A stretch of DNA of 64,000 nt from Bradyrhizobium septentrionale (GTDB lineage Bacteria; Pseudomonadota; Alphaproteobacteria; Rhizobiales; Xanthobacteraceae): positions 5,040,501 through 5,104,500 of the forward strand of contig NZ_CP088285.1 in the NCBI RefSeq assembly GCF_011516645.4, in the 5' to 3' direction. Within the stretch, counting starts at the first letter, position 1. Each line of letters starts with the position of its first letter. The notes under the pieces were generated by a model. The model was not told the DNA's origin. It did not search any database and saw only the letters and a list, made by a program, of their open reading frames with translations. Positions 51,006 through 60,097 of the stretch are shown here, piece by piece. Position numbers and translations under genes: made by a program.

Positions 51006-51452
51006 ATGCAGACGCAGCAGACCGTTGCCGGATACGAGATATCGACCGATGCAGGCCGCCTGAACCTGGATGTGATTCATACGTTCCTGGCAGAGCAGAG
51101 CTACTGGTCGCCGGGCGTTCCAAGATCGATCGTCGAGCGCGCGATCGAGAATTCGCTCTGCTTTGGTGTCTATCATGGCGCTGCGCAAGTTGGCCTTGCG
51201 CGTGTCGTCACCGACAAATCGACTTTCGCATTGCTTGCCGACGTGTTCATCCTGGAGGGACATCGCGGCAAGGGTCTGTCGAAGTGGCTGATGCGTTGCG
51301 TTGTCGAGCACGAAGACCTGCAAGGCCTGAGGCGCCTCCTGCTCCTGACGTCGGACGCGCACGGATTGTACCGCCAATTCGGCTTCGAAGCGCTCGGCAA
51401 TCCATCCCGTTTCATGGAAGTTGTTCGCCCGGATATCTATCGGTCGCGTTGA
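51006..51452 (+). CDS. GNAT-family N-acetyltransferase
   Basis: The 148-residue protein has the GNAT core with the acetyl-CoA-binding loop HRGKGLSKWLM at about residue 85, preceded by a strand LADVFILE. The N-terminal segment AEQSYWSPGVPRSIVERAIE is typical of one GNAT subfamily of unknown substrate. It starts 79 bases after dadA on the same strand and may belong to that operon. Confidence 0.85.
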   Translation: MQTQQTVAGYEISTDAGRLNLDVIHTFLAEQSYWSPGVPRSIVERAIENSLCFGVYHGAAQVGLARVVTDKSTFALLADVFILEGHRGKGLSKWLMRCVVEHEDLQGLRRLLLLTSDAHGLYRQFGFEALGNPSRFMEVVRPDIYRSR

Positions 51453-51459
51453 TGGTCTC

Positions 51460-52856
51460 GTCAGGTGGTAAAACCAGCCGCCTCCTCTGAATATCGCTGT
51501 TCGGTTTGTCGGCGCGGTAGCAAGCGTAGATGGGTAACGGCCGGCCGCCCGCTCGCTACGGCGCGATTTGGAAGCGCGCTCGCGAGCGGCCTGTTGGTTG
51601 GAAGGCGGTCGTCCCTCAAACTGATGGTGTCAACGGAGTCGGGCAAGCCCGCTCCAAGCATCATTAAGGGACGACCATGTACCACTATGCAGGAATCGAC
51701 GTGTCTTTGGAATGCTCGAGCGTCTGCCTTGTCGATGGGACGGGTAAGATTTTGCGCGAGGCGAAGGTTGCGAGCGAGCCGGAGGCCTTGATCGGCTGGT
51801 TCCGGTCGCTGGGGTTGGTGCTGGAACGGATCGGGCTGGAGGCTGGTCCGCTGTCGCAATGGCTCTACGCAGCGATGCGGGATGCGGGCCTGGCAGTCGA
51901 ACTGTTGGAGACGCGGCACGTCCGCGATGCCTTCAAGGCGATGCCGGTGAAGTCGGACCGCAACGATGCCCGCGGGATCGCGCAACTGATGCGGCTGGGC
52001 TGGTTCCGGCCGGTGCACTGCAAGTCGATCGAAGCGCAGGAGACGCGGGCGGTTCTGACGGCACGCAAGCTGCTGCAGTCGAAGCTGCGCGACATCGAGA
52101 ACAGCCTGCGCGGCGTGCTCCGCGGCTTCGGTCTGAAGGTCGGCCCGACCACCGAGCGCACGTTCGCCGAACGCATCCGGGAGCTCGTAGCGGGCCATCC
52201 TGGACTTGAGGTGGTGGCCCAGGCACTGCTCGAAGCCCACGCCGTGCTGCGGCGCGAGTTCAATGGCCTGGATAAGCACACCCAAAGGCTCGCCAGGTCG
52301 CACCCGCAGGCGAAGCTCTTGATGACGACACCGTCCGTCGGCCCGATCGTGGCGCTCACCTATGCCTCGGCGATCGACGACCCGAAGCGCTTCCGGTCAT
52401 CGAAGGCGACGGGAGCGCATTTTGGCCTCACCCCGAAGAAGTACCAATCGGGCGAAACCGACTATACCGGCCGCATCAGCAAGATCGGCGATGCCTCCGT
52501 GCGCGAGGCGCTCTATCAGGCGGCTCATGTCATGCTGACCAAGCCGGTCAGGAACTGCTCGGCGCTGAAGGGCTGGGCGATGCGGATCGCCCGGCGCGCA
52601 GGCATGCGCAAGGCCAAGGTGGCGCTTGCACGCAAGCTCGCCGTGATCCTGCATCGCATGCTCGCCGACGCCAAACCGTTCAACCCGATGGCCAAGGCCT
52701 CGGCAACCTAAGCAAGGAGCAGCAATCGGTTCCGGGCGGGCCACGACACCAGGCTCTCCCTGAGCGAGGTCCCTTCGCCGGGACGATGGATCCGGTCAGG
52801 CCGCCATCCGGGAAGTGGCTCACAACCACGCTTCCGTAGATTGGCCGGCCGGCTCC
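51460..52856 (+). mobile_element. IS110-family insertion sequence, limits approximate
   Basis: IS110 elements lack clear terminal repeats, so only the transposase frame (51677-52711) is firm. The flanks between the GNAT stop and the frame, and about 150 bases after it, contain no other gene and are assigned by inference. Confidence 0.45.
51677..52711 (+). CDS. IS110-family transposase
   Basis: The 344-residue protein has the N-terminal DEDD RuvC-like domain (MYHYAGIDVSLECSSVCLVD, then ERIGLEAGPLSQWLY and KSDRNDARGIAQLM) and the C-terminal transposase_20 domain (LLMTTPSVGPIVALTYASAI, with SGETDYTGRISKIGDASVRE). The catalytic Ser lies in the C-terminal domain. The frame looks complete. It has high similarity in plan to IS1111/IS110 elements common in rhizobia. 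Confidence 0.93.
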   Translation: MYHYAGIDVSLECSSVCLVDGTGKILREAKVASEPEALIGWFRSLGLVLERIGLEAGPLSQWLYAAMRDAGLAVELLETRHVRDAFKAMPVKSDRNDARGIAQLMRLGWFRPVHCKSIEAQETRAVLTARKLLQSKLRDIENSLRGVLRGFGLKVGPTTERTFAERIRELVAGHPGLEVVAQALLEAHAVLRREFNGLDKHTQRLARSHPQAKLLMTTPSVGPIVALTYASAIDDPKRFRSSKATGAHFGLTPKKYQSGETDYTGRISKIGDASVREALYQAAHVMLTKPVRNCSALKGWAMRIARRAGMRKAKVALARKLAVILHRMLADAKPFNPMAKASAT

Positions 52857-52965
52857 TCAATGCACCCCATCAGGCGACGGCCACCGCGCCGATCCCGTAC
52901 AGAAGCAAGTGCCCGGCGACTGGATCACGCAAAAAGGGATTGACTTACCAAGGCCCGTTACAGAA

Positions 52966-52997
52966 GCCCGGATGAGCGAAGCGACATCCGGGTTTTG
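52966..52997. repeat. Hairpin of the CCCGGATG type
   Basis: CCCGGATG pairs with CATCCGGG around 10 bases and is followed by TTTT, so it could also end transcription on the plus strand. The same core occurs in the element at 58571-58674. The rest of the gap 52857-53328 has GC-rich hairpins (near 53030 and 53075) and no supported gene. Confidence 0.6.
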
Positions 52998-53328
52998 CGT
53001 CCCGTTCCCGCACAACATCGTCGCAGGAGCCTCGCTTCGAGCGAGGCCTTCTGATGCGAAATTGTGAAACAACCCGGCACGACGGCCGGGCTGGATCATG
53101 AATATTCACTAGTTTGCAATACCGGCATCTAACGAGATTATCGCCGTCCAGTCTGTGCACTTCAGCACACTTGTGCGGGCTTATGCGGTTCATATGCCGC
53201 GGCGTGCGCAGCGCTCTCGAATTCATATCCCGCCCTGAAGATATTGAGCCCGATGCAAGCGCTCCCGCGGACGCCAGGCCGCCGAGGCTCTGCTGCACGC
53301 GCGAGCGCGAACGGGAACAGGTGATGTC

Positions 53329-53772
53329 ATGTCTTCGCTTCAGATTACCGCCGGCGACCGGATCATCGAGCCGATGATCGCGCTGGCCGGCTGCACGACC
53401 CAGCAGCGTATCGTCGTGGCCGGCTCGAAGAGCATGGAGTTGATGTTCGAGCTGCACCGGCGCGGCTATCTGCGCGCGACAGCGACCGGCAATTGCGGCC
53501 GTCCGGTCGGCCAGTACGATGCCGCGCTGGTCGACTGGCGGCGTCGTACGCTTCCTGCGCTCGAGCCGGCACTGGACTGGCTGGCGAATTTCCTCAGCGC
53601 CCGGGCGGTGCTGGTGGTCTGGGTCGACGCGCAGAAGGCCTCGGCCAACCAGAGCCTGCGCGCCTCGCTGGAGCGGCGCGGCTTCGTCGTCGAGCAGGGC
53701 ATCGTGCATCAATACGGTTGCGCGCTGTCGGCGCGGCGGTCGCAGGCCCATCCGATGCAGCTGGCGGCCTGA
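53329..53772 (+). CDS. Hypothetical protein with Rossmann-like start
   Basis: The 147-residue protein starts with a pattern QQRIVVAGSKSMELMFELHR and later ARAVLVVWVDAQ, which recalls strand-loop-helix units of a Rossmann or methyltransferase fold, but no SAM motif is complete. It is followed by two more small genes on the same strand. I do not recognise the family. Confidence 0.5.
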   Translation: MSSLQITAGDRIIEPMIALAGCTTQQRIVVAGSKSMELMFELHRRGYLRATATGNCGRPVGQYDAALVDWRRRTLPALEPALDWLANFLSARAVLVVWVDAQKASANQSLRASLERRGFVVEQGIVHQYGCALSARRSQAHPMQLAA

Positions 53773-53823
53773 CGCGCCACTGGTTGCGCCATGGCGAACG
53801 CGGTTTGCCGGAAGGAATTTCAT

Positions 53824-54009
53824 ATGTCCAAGGTACGACGCGCCGTGATTCGCGAATGGATGTTGCTGGCCCGCGAGAAGCGGCAATCCGGCCAGCAGGC
53901 AGCAGCCTTTGCAAAGGCGGCGTCGCAGCGGCACAACCTGCCGCGCAGCCGGCGCACGCCGCACGCGATCATCGTGGGATGGCTGTGGCCGCGCACCGGA
54001 CGTCCGTAA
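53824..54009 (+). CDS. Small basic hypothetical protein
   Basis: ATG 53824 behind AAGGA gives 61 residues, very basic, with EWMLLAREKRQSGQQAAAFA and a Pro-Arg end (WLWPRTGRP). It is separated from the previous gene by 51 bases and followed directly by a palindromic element. Function unknown. Confidence 0.5.
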   Translation: MSKVRRAVIREWMLLAREKRQSGQQAAAFAKAASQRHNLPRSRRTPHAIIVGWLWPRTGRP

Positions 54010-54121
54010 GAGCGTTTTCCAGCGAAGCCTGAGGCGGGATGGACACCGGTTCGCGTCAAGAAAATGCGTCAAAACAAGTCTGGAGCCCCGTTCCGAATCC
54101 ATCGGAATTGAAAAGGCTCCA
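54010..54121. repeat. Two-part palindromic intergenic element (family E)
   Basis: The first part (AGAGCGTTTTCCAGCGAAG to AAAATGCGTCAAAACAA) and the second (TGGAGCC to GGCTCCA) are both inverted, with CCGTTCCGAATCC-ATCGGAATTG inside the latter. I recall this bipartite unit as common between Bradyrhizobium genes. Confidence 0.75.
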
Positions 54122-54167
54122 GGGCGGCCGCCGCTCCGCCGGCGCGGGGTGGGCGGAGGAGTGATCG

Positions 54168-54767
54168 ATGCAGATCCGTGAGCTTGAGTTGTTCTCCCGC
54201 GCGCCTCGCGGCGCGGAAGACCTGGTTGCAGACGTCGCGCAGTCGACCTCCGGCGCTGCTGCGCGCAGCGCGGCGGCGCTCGCGCAGGTATGCTGCGACA
54301 TTATTGCCGGTGAGGGGCCGACCGTCGCCGGCCGGGCGCATTTCTCGCGAACGATCGACGCCGACGACGCAACATTATGCGCGCGCATTCTCTGTGTCGC
54401 AGGCCGCGCAGGCGTTTCGGTCAGTCGCGCCGAAGCCGACGCATTGTTTGCGATCGACGCCGTCGGGAGCGAACGATGCGACGACGGACGTTTCGATGAT
54501 TTGCTTGCGAAGGCGGTGCTGCATCATGTGATGGGGGCGGCCGGCGCATCGATCCCCCGCCGCGAGCAGGCGCTGGCCCGCGAGAATCCATTGGGTGCCT
54601 GGGGATCGGCGATCGTGCTCGCCGCGGAGCCGCGATCCTGGCTCGTGGCTCATCTTGACTGGATGAAGCAGTCATCTCCGGCCGCGCGCGCAATCGACGC
54701 GGTGCTTCATATCAATCCGGCCGGGCCCCGGCTGCCGCTCGGCGTTCTCTTCAACATGGCGGCCTGA
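54168..54767 (+). CDS. Hypothetical protein, TerB-like helical region
   Basis: The 199-residue protein is largely helical. The segment VSRAEADALFAIDAV, then FDDLLAKAVLHHVMG (residues 94-125) recalls the TerB/tellurite-resistance helical repeat (acidic, with x-E-A-x-x-L-F-x-I). The C-terminus has RSWLVAHLDWMK. No signal peptide or membrane segment is seen, so it is probably cytoplasmic. Function unknown. Confidence 0.5.
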   Translation: MQIRELELFSRAPRGAEDLVADVAQSTSGAAARSAAALAQVCCDIIAGEGPTVAGRAHFSRTIDADDATLCARILCVAGRAGVSVSRAEADALFAIDAVGSERCDDGRFDDLLAKAVLHHVMGAAGASIPRREQALARENPLGAWGSAIVLAAEPRSWLVAHLDWMKQSSPAARAIDAVLHINPAGPRLPLGVLFNMAA

Positions 54768-54788
54768 GCGAACTCCGATCATTCGAAA

Positions 54789-55652
54789 CTACTGGAAGGT
54801 ATTGGTCAGCGTTCCCAGATGGCTGATCGAGATCGATACGGTGTCGCCGGCGCGGAGAAATTTGGGCGGATTGAAACCCAGGCCGACTCCGGCCGGTGTG
54901 CCGGTTGCGATGATATCACCGGGTTTCAGTGTGAGACCTGCGGAGATGATTGCCACCAGGGTCGGGATGTCGAAAATCAGGTCGCGCGTATTGGCGTTCT
55001 GGCGCAATTCCCCGTTCACCCAGCATTTCACGTCGAGGTTTTCGGAGTCGACGTCTTCGCGGGTGGCGATCCAGGGTCCCATCGGACAGAATGTGTCCAG
55101 TGCCTTGCCGAGGAACCACTGCTTGTGATTGCGCTGGCGATCGCGGGCGGTGACGTCGTTCACGATCGTGTAGCCGAAAATGTGATCGTAGGCGTGCTCC
55201 GGCTTGATGTCTCGGCCTTGCTTGCCGATGATCAGCGCAAGCTCGGCCTCGTAATCAACACTCGATGTAATGTGCGCATGCAATTGGACGACATCGTTCG
55301 GTCCCACCACGGTACTTGCGGGTTTGGTGAACACCGCGGGATGGCTGTCGATTTCGGCGCCTTTCACCGCGCCTGCCTCGTAGCCGCTGTTTGAGAACTC
55401 CCGCGCATGCTCGCGATAATTCTTGCCGACGCAGAATATGTTGCGGAGTGGGGCCGGGATCGGCGCCAGCAACCTGACGTCGGCGAGTGAATGGGCCGGC
55501 GCATCGCCGGCTGCGACGCCGCCGATGTCGTCGATGCGTTCGATTGCGTCGACCATGTCGCTGACGCCGGCAATTGGAACAATGGTTGCTTCGGCCTGGT
55601 CAATACGGCCGATTCGAATGGCGCCGTTCAGGGCATAGCGAGCGAGCTTCAT
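54789..55652 (-). CDS. Fumarylacetoacetate hydrolase-family protein
   Basis: ATG 55652 behind AGAGGGA gives 287 residues. The FAH core starts at NIFCVGKNYREHAREF and has the metal-binding DYEAELALIIGKQGRDI and VNDVTARDRQ, with the oxyanion-type loop TGTPAGVGLGF near residue 250. Family members cleave C-C bonds of acylpyruvates or decarboxylate keto acids in aromatic catabolism. It is in a cluster with an MFS permease and a cupin protein. Confidence 0.9.
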   Translation of the reverse strand: MKLARYALNGAIRIGRIDQAEATIVPIAGVSDMVDAIERIDDIGGVAAGDAPAHSLADVRLLAPIPAPLRNIFCVGKNYREHAREFSNSGYEAGAVKGAEIDSHPAVFTKPASTVVGPNDVVQLHAHITSSVDYEAELALIIGKQGRDIKPEHAYDHIFGYTIVNDVTARDRQRNHKQWFLGKALDTFCPMGPWIATREDVDSENLDVKCWVNGELRQNANTRDLIFDIPTLVAIISAGLTLKPGDIIATGTPAGVGLGFNPPKFLRAGDTVSISISHLGTLTNTFQ

Positions 55653-55716
55653 AAATCCCTCTTGGTTTGTCGGTTGCGGCGGCGCACGACAGGTACGCCG
55701 CCGTGTCGGTGCTGCG

Positions 55717-57000
55717 TCAGGCGGCGAGCGAGCGCCCCTTGGTTTCGGGCAGCAGGAGTGCTGCGACAATGATCAGCCCGTAGGCGGCCAGCGTGAATAT
55801 CCCGATGGCCTGGCCAAGCGGCATGGTCGCACTGATGTAACCGACGAGGGCCGGAAACAGCGCGCCGATGGCGCGGCCGACATTGAAGCAGAAGCCGATG
55901 CCCGAACCGCGTACGCTGGTCGGATAAAGCTCGTTGAAGAACGCCCCGATGCCGCTGTAGATGCCCGAGGCGAAAAAGCCGAGCGGTGCGCCGAGGAAGA
56001 ACAGGACGGAGTCGCCGATCGGCAGGAACATGTAGGCGAAAACGGTGAATATCGAGCAGACGGCGAACAGGACGAAGTTTCTCCGACGTCCGAGGATGTC
56101 AGTGAGATAGGCGCTGACCACGTAACCGAGAAATGAAGCCACGATGATGATGGCGAGAAAACCGCCGGTGCCCAGCACAGACAGGCCGCGCACCGTCTTC
56201 AGGTAGGTCGGCAGCCAGATCATGATGGCGTAGTAGCCGCCCTGGGTGCCGATGGTCAGCACCGACGCCAGGACCGTGGTTCGCTACAACGACGGTGCAA
56301 ATATCTTCAGGAAGCTCGGCCGGGCTTCCTGGCCGCTGGCATAGCGGCGCTGAGCGTCCACGAACAGCGTTGGCTCGTCGACGAAGCGACGGACAAAGAA
56401 CACAGAGACCGCGGGCAGAATTCCGATCGCGAACAGCGCGCGCCAGGCGACAGTCTCGGGAAGGAATGTGAACAGCACGGTATAGGCGATGACCGCGACG
56501 CCCCAACCGACCGCCCAGCCCGAATGCACGATGCCGTTGCCCTTTCCACGATGTTCGTCGCGGATGATCTCGCCGATCAGCACGGCGCCCGCCGCATATT
56601 CGCCGCCGAAGCCGAAGCCCTGCAGTGCGCGGAACAGGAAGAGCTGCTCATAGGACGTTGCGAAGGCGCACAGGAAAGTGAAAACCGAGAACCACAGGAT
56701 CGTCACCTGCAGCATGCGCACGCGGCCAAAACGGTCAGCAAGAATGCCGACCAGCCAACCGCCCAGCGAGGACGCGAGCAGCGTTGCGGTCGCGAGCAGG
56801 CCTGCATCTGCGCGGCTGATCGACCAAAGCGCGGTGAGCGTGGCGATCACCAGACTGTAAAGCTGCACATCCATGGCATCGAGGGCCCAACCCGTAAAGC
56901 AGGCCCAGAATGTGCGGCGTTCCTTGGCGGAAAGTTCATGGTACCATCCGAGAACGGCGCCAGTCCGTTCCTCGGTGGTGTTGGCGATTTGCTGCGACAT
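55717..57000 (-). pseudogene. MFS organic-acid/aromatic-acid permease gene with an amber codon
   Basis: The start is ATG 57000 behind GGAGG. Both halves are in the same frame: the first ends KIFAPSL at a TAG (complement of 56284-56286), and the second continues RTTVLASVLTIGTQGGYYAI to the stop at 55717, giving 427 codons in total. Motifs include ADRFGRVRMLQV after helix 2 and RALQGFGFGGEYAAG in helix 4, which match the sialate/aromatic-acid MFS branch. A single base change (TTG or TTA to TAG) explains the break. Unless suppressed or an error, the transporter is not made whole. Confidence 0.82.
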
Positions 57001-57125
57001 CAATCCTCCCCCCGTATTTTTTGTCGAGCGCATGCGATCGCGCCGGCGCGTGCCGGCGAGATTCGCCGCTGTCTCGATTCCATCGGTATGAAGCGCGGCG
57101 TTCCGCGTCGGGCCGCCGCGTTAGC

Positions 57126-57593
57126 TCACGATGCGTGCTCGAGCGCCTTGCCCCATTTCAGGCCCCAGTCGTCGCCGAGCAGGTCGACGACCTTGCCGTC
57201 CTTCTCGTAGAACTTGTTGGGAATCTGAAAGATGGCGATCATCAGTCCGCCTTCCGGCGTCCATGCCGAATGACGGCTGCCCGCCGGGCGCCACACGAAC
57301 TCGCCGGGACCGCAGGACAGACCTGTCTCCGGTCCTTCCTTGTCGACCAGACGGCCCTCGATCATGAAGGTCTGTTCGAGCATGACGTGCTCGTGGTCGG
57401 GGAGCTCGGCGCCCGGATCCATCTTCAGCAGCACCGTAAGCAGGCCGGAAGCCTTGTCGACCATAAGCGTCTTCACGTGACAGCCTGGATAGCGGATCGG
57501 CTCCCAGGGCATATCGTTGGCGTGCACGAGGCGTGAGGCAAGCGGTCCCAGGCCTTCGTGGTTCTTCGCGTTGGGCGTGAATGCGGAGGTCAT
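57126..57593 (-). CDS. Cupin-domain protein (ChrR/dihydroxyacetophenone-dioxygenase-like)
   Basis: ATG 57593 behind GGAAGGA gives 155 residues. The cupin fold carries metal ligands in DHEHVMLEQTFMIEG and a later His in PAGSRHSAW. Members with this look include 2,4'-dihydroxyacetophenone dioxygenase relatives and ChrR cupins. Given the FAH and MFS neighbours, an oxygenase or isomerase in the same catabolic path is likely. It is divergent from the GntR regulator. Confidence 0.78.
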   Translation of the reverse strand: MTSAFTPNAKNHEGLGPLASRLVHANDMPWEPIRYPGCHVKTLMVDKASGLLTVLLKMDPGAELPDHEHVMLEQTFMIEGRLVDKEGPETGLSCGPGEFVWRPAGSRHSAWTPEGGLMIAIFQIPNKFYEKDGKVVDLLGDDWGLKWGKALEHAS

Positions 57594-57767
57594 GTTTTTT
57601 CCTTCCCTGCAGACGCATTGGCTTTGGTGTGCTTGATCATGAACCAATTGAACCAATGTCTGATTGCTATGCTGGCATGGGTATATGGATGCGTCAAGCT
57701 TCGCTATAGAATTCGCAGCTGACTGCGTCATCGCTAAAGTAACGCGATTAAACGATTTGGCTTAGAT

Positions 57768-57784
57768 TGGTATAGATGGTATAG
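57768..57784. promoter_or_regulatory. Direct repeat TGGTATAG, candidate regulator site
   Basis: TGGTATAG occurs twice with one base between (57768-57775 and 57777-57784), 35 bases before the GntR start, in the gap between the cupin and regulator genes. It is a candidate regulator or promoter site; direct rather than inverted symmetry is unusual for GntR. Confidence 0.35.
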
Positions 57785-57818
57785 CGAACATGACGGCAAT
57801 GGTTTGCGGATCAATCCG

Positions 57819-58517
57819 ATGAGCATCGAAGTTTCACAGCGCATGCCCAAGCAGACATCGGCTGATCGCCTGCTGCTGTCACTCCAGGAAGCGATCGACG
57901 TCGGTCGCTGGAAGCCCGGCGAGCGGATTCCCACCGAGCGCGCGCTGTCGGATCACTATGGTGTTGCGCGCAATACCATCCGTCGCGCGTTGCAGCAGCT
58001 CGAGGACGCGGGACGTATCGTCCGCCATGTCGGCCGCGGCACCTTTGTCGAGCAGGGCAAGCGCACGCAGCCGAACGACCTCGCGCACCGCATCGAGAAT
58101 GCGAGCCCGGCGGAGATCATGGAGGTGCGCCTGATGATTGAACCGCAGGCCGCCGAATGCGCGGCTGCGCGCGCCAACGGCGCCGAGCTCGACGCCATGG
58201 CCGAATGCCTGGAGAAGGGCGAGAGAGCGCCGACAGTGGCAGAATTTGAAATGTGGGACGGTCTATTCCATCAGGCGCTGATTGCCGCATGCCGCAACCA
58301 GCTCCTGATCGACATCTACGACGCGATCAACGCGGTGCGCCGCAAGGCCGATTGGGCCGCCCTGAAGGCGCGCGTCGTGACGCCCGCGCGTCGCGCGGTG
58401 ACGCAAAAGCAGCATCGCGACATCCTGGCAGCTCTGCGCGCGCGCGACGCTCAACGCGCGGGATTGGAAATGAAGAACCATCTGCTCGACGTTCGCCGCA
58501 GCCTGGTCGGTTCCTGA
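57819..58517 (+). CDS. GntR-family regulator (FadR/FCD subfamily)
   Basis: From ATG 57819 the product is 232 residues. The winged helix is at about 15-75 (ERIPTERALSDHYGVARNTI, then RRALQQLEDAGRIVRHVGRG). The FCD ligand domain follows with VRLMIEPQAAECAAAR and the metal-type His/Asp residues (WDGLFHQALIAACRN). It probably controls the divergent cupin-MFS-FAH cluster in response to a catabolic intermediate. Confidence 0.87.
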   Translation: MSIEVSQRMPKQTSADRLLLSLQEAIDVGRWKPGERIPTERALSDHYGVARNTIRRALQQLEDAGRIVRHVGRGTFVEQGKRTQPNDLAHRIENASPAEIMEVRLMIEPQAAECAAARANGAELDAMAECLEKGERAPTVAEFEMWDGLFHQALIAACRNQLLIDIYDAINAVRRKADWAALKARVVTPARRAVTQKQHRDILAALRARDAQRAGLEMKNHLLDVRRSLVGS

Positions 58518-58570
58518 GCGGGCCTGTAGCGCCGCGTTCAACTGGATTGAGCGACGGACCGTTGTCGGCT

Positions 58571-58674
58571 GTAGCCCGGATGAGCCAACGGGTCGCGCGA
58601 ATGCGCGCCCGATGACAGGCTCCGCGATATCCGGGGCTGCCGGTCCCGCATGTCGCTGCGCTCATGCGGGCTAC
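58571..58674. repeat. Palindromic intergenic element with GTAGCCCG ends
   Basis: GTAGCCCGGATGAGC at the left and GCTCATGCGGGCTAC at the right are inverted. Inside, CCCGGATGAGC is answered by GATATCCGGGG, so two hairpins can form. Related to the hairpin at 52966-52997. Confidence 0.75.
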
Positions 58675-58730
58675 TGGCGGCACCGGAGAGCCTGATGAAG
58701 TTAGCTTGAACCGGAGCAGCCGCAGAAACT

Positions 58731-58757
58731 TCACCTCTCCCCGATGGGGAGAGGTGA
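58731..58757. repeat. Perfect 12-bp hairpin
   Basis: TCACCTCTCCCC pairs with GGGGAGAGGTGA around GAT. It lies between the convergent GntR and TetR genes and lacks a T run, so it is listed as a repeat rather than a terminator. Confidence 0.65.
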
Positions 58758-58797
58758 ACCGAACCAACGGACCGATTCGATCTAAATTCATCACGCT

Positions 58798-59448
58798 CTA
58801 GCGCGATGGTTTGAGGCTGGCTTTCTTTCGTGCCGGTTTCGACTCTTGCGGGCCCGTCGCCGTGCCCGCCGACTGCACCCGCAAGCCGTCGACGAACACA
58901 TCGAGCAGCCTGAGCGCCGTGGTCTGCCAGCCCGGCTGGTCGTGCATGTAGCACATGCCGATCAGCGCGCGCAGCACGTCCTCGGCGCTGATGTCGTTGC
59001 GGATTGCGCCGGCCGCGACCGCGCGCGCGAGCAGGGTGCCGATGGCCTTGGTCAGGCGGTCGAACGAATAGGCGTGCAGCTCGCTCGAGCCGGCCGCCAC
59101 CAGTGCAAGTGCTGCGACCATGCCCTTCTTGGTGGCGACGAATTCGACATTGGCGCGCAGCCAGCGCCGCAGCGCGTCGACCGGCTCGGGCGCGCTTTGC
59201 AACTGCTCGGCAAGGTCGCCGAGCTGCTCGACCTCGCGGCGATAGACCGCCTCATACAGCGCCTCGCGGGTCGGGAAGTGGCGATACAGCGTGCCGATGC
59301 CGACGCCGGCGCGGCGCGCGACGGCCTCGAGGCTCGCCTCGCTGCCGCCGGCCGAGAACACAGCCTTCGCCGCCTCCAGCACGCGCTCGCGATTGCGCAC
59401 GGCATCGGCGCGCGGCTTGCGAGCCATTTCTGTCGATGGACCGGCCAT
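58798..59448 (-). CDS. TetR-family transcriptional regulator
   Basis: ATG 59448 gives 216 residues. The TetR helix-turn-helix is at about 15-60 (RERVLEAAKAVFSAGGSEAS, then GVGIGTLYRHFPTREAL). The C-terminal domain (WLRANVEFVATKKGMVAALA) is of the type often found in regulators of MFS or oxidoreductase genes. The tail is basic. It is divergent from the molybdenum hydroxylase genes, with an operator-like palindrome between. Confidence 0.87.
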   Translation of the reverse strand: MAGPSTEMARKPRADAVRNRERVLEAAKAVFSAGGSEASLEAVARRAGVGIGTLYRHFPTREALYEAVYRREVEQLGDLAEQLQSAPEPVDALRRWLRANVEFVATKKGMVAALALVAAGSSELHAYSFDRLTKAIGTLLARAVAAGAIRNDISAEDVLRALIGMCYMHDQPGWQTTALRLLDVFVDGLRVQSAGTATGPQESKPARKKASLKPSR

Positions 59449-59473
59449 TGCTTTTTCTTCTCGCCCTCCCTTG

Positions 59474-59496
59474 TAAACGGAGGGCGCCTCCGTATA
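59474..59496. promoter_or_regulatory. Candidate TetR operator
   Basis: ACGGAGG-GCG-CCTCCGT (59477-59493) is a perfect inverted repeat and extends to 23 bp with one mismatch. An overlapping CGCCCTCC-N9-GGAGGGCG lies at 59462-59486. It sits in the TetR/hydroxylase divergent gap, where autoregulation would be expected. Confidence 0.6.
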
Positions 59497-59599
59497 TGGC
59501 GACCAGCACCCGGCCTGACAAGGCGCGCCGATCACCGATCGGCGGCCACGGGACGGCGTTGCCCTGATTCAACCGACCATACACGGATCGGAGCCCCGC

Positions 59600-60097
59600 A
59601 TGAATCTCCCACTCAGTCTCACCATCAATGGTGTCCGCCGGGAAATTGTCCTCGACGACCCCCGCGTCACCCTGCTCGACCTGTTGCGCGAGCGGCTCGA
59701 CCTGACCGGAACCAAGAAGGGATGCGACCGCGGTCAGTGCGGCGCCTGCACCATCCTGGTCGACGGCCGCCGCATCAATCCCTGCCTCGCGCTCGCCGTC
59801 AGCCATGACGGCGCCGAGATCTTAACCATCGAGGGCGTCGGGCGCGGCGATCAACTGCATCCGGTGCAGGCCGCCTTCATCGCCCATGACGGCTTCCAGT
59901 GCGGCTTCTGCACGCCGGGCCAGATCATGAGCGGCATCGGCCTGATCCAGGAGGGGCAGGCGGGCGACGATCCGGAGCGGGTGCGCGAATGCATGAGCGG
60001 CAATCTCTGCCGCTGCGGCGCCTATCAGGGGATCACCGAAGCCGTGCTCGAGGCACAGAGCAACATGACCACTGCAAAACAAAGGCGCTCCGCATGA
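59600..60097 (+). CDS. Molybdenum hydroxylase, [2Fe-2S] subunit (PaoA/YagT-like)
   Basis: The 165-residue protein has the plant-type ferredoxin cluster motif (GCDRGQCGACTILVDG, with a further Cys in NPCLAL) and the helical cluster motif QCGFCTPGQ with ECMSGNLCRCGAYQGI. It carries electrons from the molybdenum centre to FAD. It lacks the Tat leader of E. coli PaoA, so this complex is predicted to be cytoplasmic. It overlaps the next gene by ATGA. Confidence 0.9.
   Translation: MNLPLSLTINGVRREIVLDDPRVTLLDLLRERLDLTGTKKGCDRGQCGACTILVDGRRINPCLALAVSHDGAEILTIEGVGRGDQLHPVQAAFIAHDGFQCGFCTPGQIMSGIGLIQEGQAGDDPERVRECMSGNLCRCGAYQGITEAVLEAQSNMTTAKQRRSA

Noticed and set aside
58731..58757. Hairpin between GntR and TetR genes as a terminator
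   Set aside because: The stem is strong but no T run follows on either strand, and it looks like a dispersed repeat unit.
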